From the NCBI RefSeq assembly GCF_001750165.1, contig NZ_CP015411.1, positions 2,012,001 to 2,076,000 of the forward strand: 64,000 nt of DNA, written 5' to 3'. Below the pieces are notes generated by a model. That model ran no database searches. It worked only from the letters and a program-made list of their open reading frames with translations, and was not told the origin of the DNA. This stretch comes from Pseudoalteromonas luteoviolacea (GTDB lineage: Bacteria > Pseudomonadota > Gammaproteobacteria > Enterobacterales > Alteromonadaceae). A program made the position numbers and the translations under genes. This document shows positions 17,359-25,877 of the stretch, in pieces. How positions within the stretch are numbered: position 1 is the first letter of the stretch; every line of letters starts with the position of its first letter.

Positions 17359-19392
17359 GTGCACGTGAACCACAAAGGCCAAGAGCAAATCTATCTTGAC
17401 GCAAACGCGACTACTCCAGTGATCAGCCCTATTTTAGAACAAGTCACACATACCATGACTGCTAATTTTGGCAACCCATCTAGTACACATTTGGCAGGGA
17501 TTGCAGCCAGCGACTTGCTAGAAAAAACACGGCTACTTGGGAAAACTGTTTTAGGCACTACCGATGGCGAATTGTTATTTACCTCTGGTGCCACTGAGGG
17601 GATCCAAACTGCGGTTGTCTCTGCGATAAGCCATTATTTGAAACACACACCTCATAAATTAGAAGAGCCAGCAATACTGTATGGAGCAACGGAACACAAA
17701 GCTGTCCCAAATACGATTAAATATTGGAATAGTATGCTTGGCCTTGATGCAAAGATTTTAGAGATCCCCGTAGACCATCGAGGCATGTTAGATCATGAGT
17801 TTATTGCGAAGAACGTATCCAATGCGGTGATGATATGTACAATGGCGGTGAATAACGAAACCGGTGTAAAGCAAAATTTATATGAACTAGAAAAGGTGAT
17901 ACGCGTCCATAATCAGAGTGTTGCATGGCTTGTTGATTGCGTACAAGCATTAGGAAAAATGGAACTTAACATGGATGCCATTTCCATTGATTATGCGCCA
18001 TTTTCGGGACATAAATTATACGCCCCCAAAGGTATTGGTTTTTTATATATTCGGGCTGGAAAGCCATACATTCCGTTTATAGCGGGTGGTGGTCAAGAGT
18101 CTGGTATGCGTTCTGGTACAGAGAACTTACCTGGTATCGCAGGCCTTTGTACGTTGTTTTCATTACTAAAGTCTCAAAGCCATATATTCAATTCAATTAA
18201 AAAGCTACAGCAGCATCGTAAAATGCTGATTGATGCATTGCTTTATACGTTTCCTAAAATAACCTTTCATAGTCGTTTTGAGGATTCTGTACCAACTACA
18301 CTTAATTTTTCTGTGGATGATTTCACTGGCAAAGAAGTCATAGATTTAATGGATGCTGCTGGAATTAGAGTCAGTGGCGGTTCTGCATGTAGCTCTGGAG
18401 CAAATAGCAGCTTTGTGCTAGAGGCTATGGGGCTAAGTGATTGGTGCTGTTCAAACGCAATTCGTTTGTCTTTTGGACCTGCAGACAGTTCGGTATTGAT
18501 TGAAAAAGCATGTCATGCAATCCGCACAATTAAACCTTTCGTACAAAGTGAGCAACCTTCGAATTTATTAGGCTTAACACAACTATATCATCAAGATGCG
18601 CACTCTTGTTTATTTGTTTCTAAAGATCGAAAAGCTGTAGTCTTTAGCCCGCTCCAGTCTTTGTTACCAAAGTTACAGCGATTGTTAAAAAATAACAGGT
18701 TGAATGAGGTAACTTTTTTGATAGATGATTTGGCTGATCGAAGCAATGATCTGATAAGAAATATTAAGCACACTTTTGGGCAATCAGTAGATATTGTGAC
18801 CGAGGAGCAGTTTGTACAAGACGCTTGTCACCAGAGTGGCGAGGGTTGGGGTTTGACATTGCAAACGACAGGCGGTAAAAAGTCTTTTATTTTCAGTGTT
18901 GCCAATGACAACACTCGAAAAAGAGTATTCGTAACTCAAACCATGGCTGATACAGATACTAGTACGTACCGCCTTTTCTATGCCTCAGGCGTTGCAGATG
19001 AAGGCACTCCACTATGTTCAAAAATGACCTCATTAAGTGGGCTTAACTTTGAAGCCACCTCAGTTGAATATGATGAACCCGCTGATCAACAGGCCGCAAA
19101 TAGTTGGATAGATAACCATAATGCATTTGTACTTGATGTAAGGGAAGAGGGAGAACACTTTTTATCTCAAGGTCAAATACCAGAAAAACTGCATAAAGGG
19201 CTAGAGAAAAGGGTGATTAACATTCCATTAGGGCGCTTGGCGAATGCTTATATCGATGGCAGGTTATCAGATGATTTATCCTATCTGGTTGTATGTAGAA
19301 GTGGGAATCGTTCGAAGTTAGCTGTAGAAATATTACTTTCTTTGGGAATAAAAAGAGTCGCTAACTTAAGCAAAGGGCTGGCACGACTCTAA
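17359..19392 (+). CDS. Cysteine desulfurase / degenerate metallo-beta-lactamase-like / rhodanese fusion
   Basis: 677 residues in three parts. Residues about 10-395 are a class-V (NifS/IscS) cysteine desulfurase: YLDANATTP, TEHKAVPNT (the stacking His), the PLP lysine in SGHKLYAPKG (Lys219) and the catalytic Cys344 in SGGSACSSG. Residues about 400-570 look like the start of an ETHE1-type metallo-beta-lactamase domain (SCLFVSKDRKAVVFSP), but the expected HxHxDH is replaced by LIDDLADRSND, so metal binding is lost. Residues about 578-677 are a rhodanese with VLDVREEGEH and active Cys646 in VVCRSGNRS. GTG at 17359 (or 17365) is the start; no clear ribosome site is seen. The chain suggests sulfur passed from cysteine to the rhodanese Cys; the substrate is unknown. 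Converges on lacI. Confidence 0.85.
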   Translation: MHVNHKGQEQIYLDANATTPVISPILEQVTHTMTANFGNPSSTHLAGIAASDLLEKTRLLGKTVLGTTDGELLFTSGATEGIQTAVVSAISHYLKHTPHKLEEPAILYGATEHKAVPNTIKYWNSMLGLDAKILEIPVDHRGMLDHEFIAKNVSNAVMICTMAVNNETGVKQNLYELEKVIRVHNQSVAWLVDCVQALGKMELNMDAISIDYAPFSGHKLYAPKGIGFLYIRAGKPYIPFIAGGGQESGMRSGTENLPGIAGLCTLFSLLKSQSHIFNSIKKLQQHRKMLIDALLYTFPKITFHSRFEDSVPTTLNFSVDDFTGKEVIDLMDAAGIRVSGGSACSSGANSSFVLEAMGLSDWCCSNAIRLSFGPADSSVLIEKACHAIRTIKPFVQSEQPSNLLGLTQLYHQDAHSCLFVSKDRKAVVFSPLQSLLPKLQRLLKNNRLNEVTFLIDDLADRSNDLIRNIKHTFGQSVDIVTEEQFVQDACHQSGEGWGLTLQTTGGKKSFIFSVANDNTRKRVFVTQTMADTDTSTYRLFYASGVADEGTPLCSKMTSLSGLNFEATSVEYDEPADQQAANSWIDNHNAFVLDVREEGEHFLSQGQIPEKLHKGLEKRVINIPLGRLANAYIDGRLSDDLSYLVVCRSGNRSKLAVEILLSLGIKRVANLSKGLARL

Positions 19393-19410
19393 GCACCAGC
19401 CCCAATTTAA

Positions 19411-20472
19411 TTAAACTGGAGCTGGTCCAGTGCTTTCCCTAACCACCACTGTTGGGGTAAAAGTAGTAATGATATCTTTATCTTGCTTTCGGCTACCACG
19501 TGTTTTGGAGAAAAGGAGCCTTGCTGCGTGCTCTGAAATCACACTGTTAGCTTGATGTGCAGTGGTCAGCTTGGGCCATGTTTGCCTTGAGAAGGGAGAG
19601 TCCTCGAACCCAGAAATAGATAATTGTTCAGGAATTGCGATATTCATAAGCCTAGAGGCAAATAATGCACCGGCTGCGATTTCATCGTTTCCGCCTAAAA
19701 TAGCAGTTATTTTGGCTGCATTATTATCTTTCAATAGGGCTTTGGCACCTTCAACTCCAGACTCAAAAGAATAGGTTCCTTCATAAATAAGCCCCTCTTC
19801 TATACTGAGGCCGTGATCTTCCAGTGCTTGCTGGTAACCTGCAAGTCGTTCAGTTGTTGATTTGTGCTCAGAATCTCCACAAGCAAAAGCAATTGTTTTG
19901 TGGCCCAAATTAATAAGGTGTACGGTGATTTCATATGCCGCTGCATAGTCATCTACGTAAATGCAATTGTTATTTTTAGTTTCTGATGCAGTATCGGGGT
20001 CGCTTGAGTTAGATTCACTCTGCCCAGATAGTAACCTAACATAGGCGACGCCTAACTCATCGAGCATATTTATAATGTCCTGTTGCTCAGAAAGGGGAGG
20101 TGTTAGTACGAGCCCTGCTAATCGAGAACGCTGTATCATGGTGGCAATCTCTTTGTGCATATCAGGATCTTGTGCACAACATGGATGAATAACGAGTTCA
20201 TACCCCTCATCTTTACATCTAGATAAAACACCATTTTGCATATCAATGACGTAATAGGCATTAGGGTTGTCATAAACCAAACCTATTGCAAAAGAAGAAG
20301 TACCCGCTAAGTTCCGGGCAGCAGTGTTTGGCTGATAATCAAGTTCTTTTACTGCTTGCATAACCAAATCATAAGTTTTTTTTCTTACTGAGGGTTCTTT
20401 ATTGATAACCCTTGATACAGTTTTCATTGATACGCCAGCATGTTTTGCAACGTCGTTGATGGTTACTTTCAT
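19411..20472 (-). CDS. LacI-family sugar-responsive repressor
   Basis: 353 residues. The N-terminal HTH is textbook LacI (VTINDVAKHAGVSMKTVSRVIN, residues 3-24), with the hinge YQPNTAARNLAG near 51-62, followed by a ribose-binding-like effector domain (about 65-340). ATG at 20472 with a weak AGAAG upstream. The gene faces pgi across 371 bases that hold one perfect and one near-perfect 14-bp LacI-type palindrome, and two more copies precede the TonB receptor gene at 25878. It is therefore probably the regulator of this block; the inducer is likely a sugar or sugar phosphate. Confidence 0.92.
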   Translation of the reverse strand: MKVTINDVAKHAGVSMKTVSRVINKEPSVRKKTYDLVMQAVKELDYQPNTAARNLAGTSSFAIGLVYDNPNAYYVIDMQNGVLSRCKDEGYELVIHPCCAQDPDMHKEIATMIQRSRLAGLVLTPPLSEQQDIINMLDELGVAYVRLLSGQSESNSSDPDTASETKNNNCIYVDDYAAAYEITVHLINLGHKTIAFACGDSEHKSTTERLAGYQQALEDHGLSIEEGLIYEGTYSFESGVEGAKALLKDNNAAKITAILGGNDEIAAGALFASRLMNIAIPEQLSISGFEDSPFSRQTWPKLTTAHQANSVISEHAARLLFSKTRGSRKQDKDIITTFTPTVVVRESTGPAPV

Positions 20473-20498
20473 TTTTTTTCTTCTATAGGGTATAGGCT

Positions 20499-20517
20499 AA
20501 ATTTTTGGCCAAAATTT
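20499..20517. promoter_or_regulatory. Palindrome just upstream of the LacI-family gene
   Basis: AAATTTTTGGCCAAAATTT is near-perfectly symmetric about GGCC and lies 27 bases before the lacI-type start. It has no central CG and differs from the TGACA...TGTCA sites, so it may bind a different protein or be chance in AT-rich DNA. Confidence 0.3.
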
Positions 20518-20682
20518 GAGTCTTAAGATCTCGCAGGCTTTTAATTTTCTCACTTTTAGTGCCAATCAGCACAGGTGAGCATGCGTCATAGGGCAATATA
20601 GTATATTTCAGCTTTTCATGAAATGGTCAAATTTAAACATGTGCGTATTTTAACAATAACTGAATAACTTTAATTTATTTAA

Positions 20683-20696
20683 TGATACCGGTGTCA
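20683..20696. promoter_or_regulatory. Variant LacI-type operator
   Basis: TGATACCGGTGTCA shares TGA.A.CG.TGTCA with the three perfect sites and keeps the central CG dyad. It lies between lacI and pgi, 53 bases before the perfect copy start to end, so it may allow looping or autoregulation. Inferred from similarity only. Confidence 0.5.
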
Positions 20697-20748
20697 AAAA
20701 ATAAAAAATCAGTTATTATATGCAAAGTAAAATGAGGAACATGCAGTT

Positions 20749-20762
20749 TGACAGCGTTGTCA
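20749..20762. promoter_or_regulatory. LacI-type operator upstream of pgi
   Basis: TGACAGCGTTGTCA, a dyad with the central CG typical of LacI-family sites. It is identical to the copies at 25490 and 25809. It ends 81 bases before the pgi ATG. Confidence 0.8.
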
Positions 20763-20843
20763 TTTTAACTTATGGTTAACGCTCGAATATGTTTATGTGT
20801 GTATTTTATGGTTTTGCACACAATCATCGCTAGGGGAAAAATT

Positions 20844-22490
20844 ATGAATTGCCGTACAACGTTACAAAGTTGGCAAGCATTATCAGCATCATCAGAACAA
20901 CTAAAAGAACAGCATTTAAAGACTCTTTTTGAGGCTGATAGCGGGCGCTTCGATAAATTTTCTCGCCAAATACCTGGCGTTTTATTTGATTTTTCAAAGC
21001 AGTTAATTGATGACAACACTTTTGGACAGTTAATCAAGCTGGCTAAAGAAACTGATATTGCTGCTTGGCGTGAAAAAATGTTTTCTGGTGAGAAAATAAA
21101 CATCACAGAAGACAGAGCTGTACTGCATGTTGCATTAAGAAATCGTGAAGCATCCCCAATCTTTGTCGATGGAGTGAATGTTACTGCAGAGGTAGAGGCC
21201 GAACTTGAAAAAATTAAAGCCTTTTCTGAACGAGTTCGTAACGGTGAATGGACCGGTTATACTGGTCAACCTGTAAAAGATATCGTCGCTATTGGTGTCG
21301 GGGGTTCAAATTTAGGCCCTCAGATGGTTACTGAAGCGCTGAGTGCTTACAGTGACGGTAAGTTAAATGTTCATTATGTTTCAAATGTTGATGGTGTGCA
21401 GCTATCAAAAGTTTTAGAAAAGGTGAATTCTGAAACGACATTATTTGTGATTTCTTCAAAGACATTTACCACATCTGAAACAATGAATAATGCACAATCA
21501 GCTGTTCGCTGGTTTTTAGAAAGTGCAAAAGACAAGAATGCTATAGCAAAGCACTTTGTTGCTGTGAGTACAAATTTAGAGAAAACTCGTGCATTTGGCA
21601 TTGCTGATGAAAACGTGTTTACCATGTGGGACTGGGTTGGTGGTCGTTTCTCTCTTTGGAGTGCAATAGGTCTGCCGATTGCTTTATATCTTGGTTACGA
21701 TGCATTTTTAGAAGTGCTTGAAGGTGCTTTTGAAATAGACACGCATTTTAAATCTGCTGACTTTGAAGATAACGTTCCTTTACTTATGGCGTTATTGAGT
21801 GTCTGGAATACGAGTTTTCTGGGATATACATCTCAAGCTATTTTACCTTATGATCAAGCACTTCATATGTTACCTGCATATCTTCAGCAAGGTGAAATGG
21901 AAAGCAATGGTAAACATGTAACATTTTCAGGGCAAACTGTACCTTATACAACTGTGCCAATTATTTGGGGCATGACAGGTATCAATGGCCAACATGCTTT
22001 TTATCAGTGTTTGCACCAAGGTAACGTTATTGTACCAGCTGATTTTATCGCGTCTGTGGAGCCTCAAATTGAGCTTGGTCAGCATCATGATGTATTACTG
22101 TCGAACTTCTTTGCACAAACTGAAGCATTGATGGCTGGTGTTAATGAAGAACAAGTTCGAGCAGACTTGACTGCAAAAGGTAAGTCAGAAAGTGAAATTG
22201 AACAGCTGGTTGCACATAAAATTCACCAAGGTAATCGTCCAACGACTTCAATTATCTTAGATAAGGTCGACGCTAAAGCAGTTGGTAAGCTGATTGCCTT
22301 GTATGAACATAAGATTTTCTGTCAGGGCATTATTTTAAATGTCTGCTCATTTGACCAATGGGGTGTTGAACTTGGCAAAGGGTTGGCAAGTAATATTGAA
22401 GCTGAATTGACGCAAGAAGATGTAAGTCACGAGCATGATAGCTCTACATCTGGTTTAATTGCTTACTACAAGCAAAAAAGAAATAAATAA
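20844..22490 (+). CDS. pgi: Glucose-6-phosphate isomerase
   Basis: 548 residues, the normal length. Family landmarks are seen: DIVAIGVGGSNLGPQMV (about 155-171), the SKTFTTSETMNNA block near 219-231, DWVGGRFSLWSAIG, and the C-terminal CSFDQWGVELGKGLA signature. It interconverts glucose-6-phosphate and fructose-6-phosphate. ATG at 20844 follows AGGGGA (20832-20837); the 24 extra residues of the longer frame lack homology and a ribosome site. A LacI-type operator lies upstream, so it is likely induced with the sugar receptor. Confidence 0.96.
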   Translation: MNCRTTLQSWQALSASSEQLKEQHLKTLFEADSGRFDKFSRQIPGVLFDFSKQLIDDNTFGQLIKLAKETDIAAWREKMFSGEKINITEDRAVLHVALRNREASPIFVDGVNVTAEVEAELEKIKAFSERVRNGEWTGYTGQPVKDIVAIGVGGSNLGPQMVTEALSAYSDGKLNVHYVSNVDGVQLSKVLEKVNSETTLFVISSKTFTTSETMNNAQSAVRWFLESAKDKNAIAKHFVAVSTNLEKTRAFGIADENVFTMWDWVGGRFSLWSAIGLPIALYLGYDAFLEVLEGAFEIDTHFKSADFEDNVPLLMALLSVWNTSFLGYTSQAILPYDQALHMLPAYLQQGEMESNGKHVTFSGQTVPYTTVPIIWGMTGINGQHAFYQCLHQGNVIVPADFIASVEPQIELGQHHDVLLSNFFAQTEALMAGVNEEQVRADLTAKGKSESEIEQLVAHKIHQGNRPTTSIILDKVDAKAVGKLIALYEHKIFCQGIILNVCSFDQWGVELGKGLASNIEAELTQEDVSHEHDSSTSGLIAYYKQKRNK

Positions 22491-22801
22491 ATCGTAGCTC
22501 TCAGCTGCGATAGTAAAGAATACCTTTGAACGGGTAGCGCTGGAGTACTTAGGGCCTGTATTTTTGTGAGAGGAATTACAGAGCCCCTAAGACTCATTTT
22601 TAAGACTGTTTAAATAAAAAATATAATGCATTACTTGGTATTTCCTTCTACAACCAAAGTGATCATGTGGTCTGAGAACGAATTCAAACCTATAAGTGAA
22701 GTTGTGTTTGGCATGTTTACCTAAAACACCAAACGGTTTTGATTTTAGCGCGTGTTCTCTATTGAGTAATGACCGCGCACCTAACCTAGTGAGAAATAAT
22801 T
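22491..22801. other. Intergenic region between pgi and zwf
   Basis: 311 bases. It opens with a hairpin directly after the pgi stop, ATCGTAGCT-CTC-AGCTGCGAT (22491-22511, one G-U pair), without a T-run. The rest presumably holds the zwf promoter. No TGACA...TGTCA site and no convincing HexR dyad was found here. Confidence 0.55.
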
Positions 22802-24274
22802 ATGCTTAATCCTTTTGATATCGTAATTTTTGGTGGGGGCGGCGATTTAGCGTTGAGAAAATTGTTGCCTGCTATGTATCGTGCATATCAAGAAGGCAAC
22901 TTGCCCGAAGGTAGTAGAATTCTACCGACTGTTCGAGAAGAAAGTAAAAAAAATGAATACGTTGAAAATGCAGGCAAGGCGCTTCAAGAACATTTAGGTA
23001 AAGGCGAATACAACCAAGCCGACTGGAATGCTTTTTCTCAATTTTTAGTCCCAGTTGTGGTTAATGTCACAGAAGCTGATGATAATTGGGACCTCCTCCG
23101 AGATATTCTAGAGCAAGATGACAGCAATAAGTCTCGCGTTTTTTACCTTTCTCTTCCTCCTGCTGTTTACGGCACATGTTGCGAACTTTTATCTAAGAAA
23201 TCCTTAATCAGTGAAAACTCTCGTGTCGTTGTTGAAAAACCGATAGGGTATTGCGGAGATTCTGCTGAAGAAATCAACTCAAAAATTGCTAAGTTCTTTG
23301 ACGAAGACCAAATATTCCGTATAGACCATTATTTAGGTAAAGAGACAGTTCAGAACTTGATGGCACTAAGGTTTTCTAATGTGTTGTTTGAAAATCTGTG
23401 GGATGCTAAAACAATTGATAATATTCAGATCAGCATTTCAGAAACAGTTGGTTTAGAGAGTCGAGCTGGTTTTTATGACAAAGCAGGCGCTTTAAGAGAT
23501 ATGGTTCAAAACCATCTACTTCAGTTGCTCTGTTTAGTTGCTATGGAATCTCCACATAAACTGAATGCCAACCGAATACGAAATGAAAAGCTAAAAGTTT
23601 TAGAAGCTTTGAGGCCGTTAACTGATGACCTTGTTGATGATAATGTTGTTAGAGGGCAGTATGTACCTGGCGATTTGAACGGCACTTTGGTTCCAGGTTA
23701 TTTGGAGGAACTGGGAGAAGGCTCAAGTACCACTGAAACTTTCGTCGCGATCCGAGCTCATATTGATAACTGGCGCTGGTCTGGTGTGCCTTTCTATTTA
23801 AGAACCGGTAAACGCATGAAGCAACGCTGTGCGGAAATCGTTGTTGAATATAAGCCTGTATCTCACAATGTTTATGATGATACAGTTGGTCCCATTTTGC
23901 CTAACCGCTTGATTATTAGACTTCAGCCAGAAGAAAGTATCCAACTTACGTTGATGTCGAAAAGGCTAGATAATTTAGAGATGCAACTAGAGCCTGTCAC
24001 ACTGAATATTGAATTGAGTGAAAAGTACCCTAATGGGTTCCACTCAGATGCGTATAAGCGTCTGATGTTAGATGCGGCTGCAAATAACCCATCACTATTC
24101 ATTCACCGTGATGAAGTAAGACAAGCTTGGAAATGGATTGACCCTATTATTGCTAGATGGCAAGAGAAGGGCACGCCTGCATTATATAGAGCAGGATCAT
24201 GGGGCCCTGAATCGGCTGATGAGTTATTGGAAGAAAAAGGCCATGCTTGGTTTAATGTTGGAGAGAATAACTAA
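22802..24274 (+). CDS. zwf: Glucose-6-phosphate 1-dehydrogenase
   Basis: 490 residues. The Rossmann start FDIVIFGGGGDLALRKLLPAM is followed by VVEKPIGY, the substrate-binding active-site motif RIDHYLGKE (about 178-186), and RAGFYDKAGALRDMVQNH. It oxidises glucose-6-phosphate to 6-phosphogluconolactone with NADP. ATG is at 22802. The stop overlaps the pgl start by one base (TAATG), so zwf and pgl are translationally coupled. No edd/eda follow, so the next steps are encoded elsewhere. Confidence 0.96.
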   Translation: MLNPFDIVIFGGGGDLALRKLLPAMYRAYQEGNLPEGSRILPTVREESKKNEYVENAGKALQEHLGKGEYNQADWNAFSQFLVPVVVNVTEADDNWDLLRDILEQDDSNKSRVFYLSLPPAVYGTCCELLSKKSLISENSRVVVEKPIGYCGDSAEEINSKIAKFFDEDQIFRIDHYLGKETVQNLMALRFSNVLFENLWDAKTIDNIQISISETVGLESRAGFYDKAGALRDMVQNHLLQLLCLVAMESPHKLNANRIRNEKLKVLEALRPLTDDLVDDNVVRGQYVPGDLNGTLVPGYLEELGEGSSTTETFVAIRAHIDNWRWSGVPFYLRTGKRMKQRCAEIVVEYKPVSHNVYDDTVGPILPNRLIIRLQPEESIQLTLMSKRLDNLEMQLEPVTLNIELSEKYPNGFHSDAYKRLMLDAAANNPSLFIHRDEVRQAWKWIDPIIARWQEKGTPALYRAGSWGPESADELLEEKGHAWFNVGENN

Positions 24275-24984
24275 TGGCAATATTGACGGAAAAGTTTTTC
24301 GACTCGAAAGACGAAATGACTGAGCACTTGGCTTCGATTTTAGAAAATACATTAAGCCATGCCATAGAAACTGACGCCGCTGCAAGCATTTTGGTTTCTG
24401 GCGGTTCATCTCCTGCACCAGCTTATAAGCGCCTATCTGGTTTGGATTTAGATTGGAGCAAAATTACGGTAGCGATGGTTGATGAGCGCTGGGTTGAGCC
24501 AAGCCATGAAAAGTCAAATGAAGCATTCATTAACTCGACATTACTGCAAGATAAAGCGTCAAAAGCTTCATTTGTGACTATGAAAAATAGCCAAGTCACA
24601 GCAGCTAATGGTCAAGAAGAAGTTGAAGCGCGTTACCAAGGATTAAAACAGCCATTTGATGTGACGATCTTAGGAATGGGTCCTGACGGACATACCGCCT
24701 CTTTATTCCCACATGCACAGGGTTTAGAGTCCGCACTTGAAACCGAACAATTAGTATGTGCCATTAACGCTATTGAGAGCGAAGTGACGGGCAGTATTAC
24801 TGAGCGTATCAGTTTAACTCTGGCTGGGATAGCAAATACGCAACATGCAATTTTACTTATTAGTGGAGATGCAAAGCGTGCAGTTTATGAAGAAGCAAAA
24901 CAAGATGGCTCTGAATTGGATATACCTTTAAGAGCTGTATTAAGACTGCCGAATTTAAAACTTAGTGTATTTTGGTGCCCTTAA
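24274..24984 (+). CDS. pgl: 6-phosphogluconolactonase (DevB type)
   Basis: 236 residues. Shows SILVSGGSSPAPAYKRLS (about 40-57), VAMVDERWVEP (about 67-77) and the family signature TILGMGPDGHTASLFP (about 130-145). It hydrolyses 6-phosphogluconolactone made by Zwf. Starts within the zwf stop codon and ends before a strong terminator. Confidence 0.95.
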   Translation: MAILTEKFFDSKDEMTEHLASILENTLSHAIETDAAASILVSGGSSPAPAYKRLSGLDLDWSKITVAMVDERWVEPSHEKSNEAFINSTLLQDKASKASFVTMKNSQVTAANGQEEVEARYQGLKQPFDVTILGMGPDGHTASLFPHAQGLESALETEQLVCAINAIESEVTGSITERISLTLAGIANTQHAILLISGDAKRAVYEEAKQDGSELDIPLRAVLRLPNLKLSVFWCP

Positions 24985-24998
24985 ACCTTTTTATTTGC

Positions 24999-25024
24999 AA
25001 AAGCGCGCGTAGAGCGCGCTTTTT
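24999..25024 (+). terminator. Intrinsic terminator of zwf-pgl
   Basis: AAAAGCGCGC-GTAGA-GCGCGCTTTT with further T. A strong GC-rich stem fifteen bases after the pgl stop. Confidence 0.93.
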
Positions 25025-25489
25025 CTTTTACTCACTTTAAAATCCTTTTTATAGTTGTATTATTTCTCCTAATTATTCCACTCTTTGAATTGAGCAAATC
25101 TATTTTTCACTATCACAGTATATGTTTTTTGAAAGAGCTGCTTTTCAAGTACTCGCTCTGTAAATTAAAATGCGTTAATCAAGTGTACAGCTATTCTGGA
25201 TCACTATTACACAGTGAAAACACACAATAATGTTTAGTGGCAGTTAAATTTTTTGGACATAGAGTCTAAAGGTTTGCACTTAATACATACTTTATTCGTA
25301 TTTGTTATATTGAATAAAAAAAAGTTTTACGTACTTCTGCCGAAGTTTATTGTGATTTATGTAATCAACATGCGAGTTTATTAAATTAATTTCTTAATTT
25401 TCAATCTGATCCATTAACCTTTGTTTTTTGTCCCGCAAGGGTAGGGTATTTTTGCTTTTACTGGACACGAAGCGCAAAATCATCTAAAA

Positions 25490-25503
25490 TGACAGCGTTG
25501 TCA
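25490..25503. promoter_or_regulatory. LacI-type operator, distal, upstream of TonB receptor
   Basis: TGACAGCGTTGTCA, identical to the pgi site. It is 375 bases from the receptor start, suitable for looping with the copy at 25809. Confidence 0.78.
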
Positions 25504-25645
25504 TTGAGAGTTGTTATCACCTTGAACAGCTTCTGCCCAGGCTATTATTTTGATTAACTCTTCAATTATTGCATTAAATTTATGCAGTCACTTAATTAGA
25601 TACAAAAAAGTTGTATCATTCACCTTATTAACTACAGATTTATGC

Positions 25646-25666
25646 ATCTAATATGCTATATTAGAT
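25646..25666. promoter_or_regulatory. 21-base inverted repeat in the receptor upstream region
   Basis: ATCTAATAT-GCT-ATATTAGAT, a perfect nine-base dyad with a three-base spacer. It could be a second regulator site or part of a hairpin. The protein involved is unknown. Confidence 0.5.
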
Positions 25667-25714
25667 CGCGTTTGTAACAAAGTATAACCAAATATAAGAT
25701 AACGCTATATAAAT

Positions 25715-25755
25715 CAAAAGCTTAAAAATCTAATTGAATTTTTTTAAAGCTTTTG
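25715..25755. other. Long hairpin in the receptor leader region
   Basis: CAAAAGCTTAAAAA (25715-25728) pairs with TTTTTTTAAAGCTTTTG (25739-25755), allowing one bulge, with a loop around TCTAATTGAA. Followed by GTTT. If transcription starts upstream it could act as an attenuator or leader stem. Confidence 0.45.
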
Positions 25756-25808
25756 TTTAAAAAACATGTAGCGATTATGTAATTTTGGGTGTATGGTTTG
25801 TTATTAGA

Positions 25809-25822
25809 TGACAGCGTTGTCA
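25809..25822. promoter_or_regulatory. LacI-type operator, proximal, upstream of TonB receptor
   Basis: TGACAGCGTTGTCA again, 55 bases before the GTG start of the receptor. Binding here would block the promoter or early transcription. Confidence 0.8.
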
Positions 25823-25877
25823 TCATCACTGGGCAGAAGTGATTTAAAAACCAACAAAATGATTCAAGGGGAATCCT

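Larger units (their letters stand above)
25025..25877. other. Long regulatory region upstream of the TonB receptor
   Basis: 853 bases with no coding frame, strongly AT-rich. It contains two perfect 14-bp LacI-type operators (25490-25503 and 25809-25822, 319 bases apart), a 21-base inverted repeat at 25646-25666, a long hairpin at 25715-25755, and the receptor ribosome site AAGGGGA at 25866-25872. Confidence 0.7.

Noticed and set aside
20772..20843. N-terminal extension of pgi
   Set aside because: Not similar to Pgi; ATG at 20844 has AGGGGA and gives the normal length.
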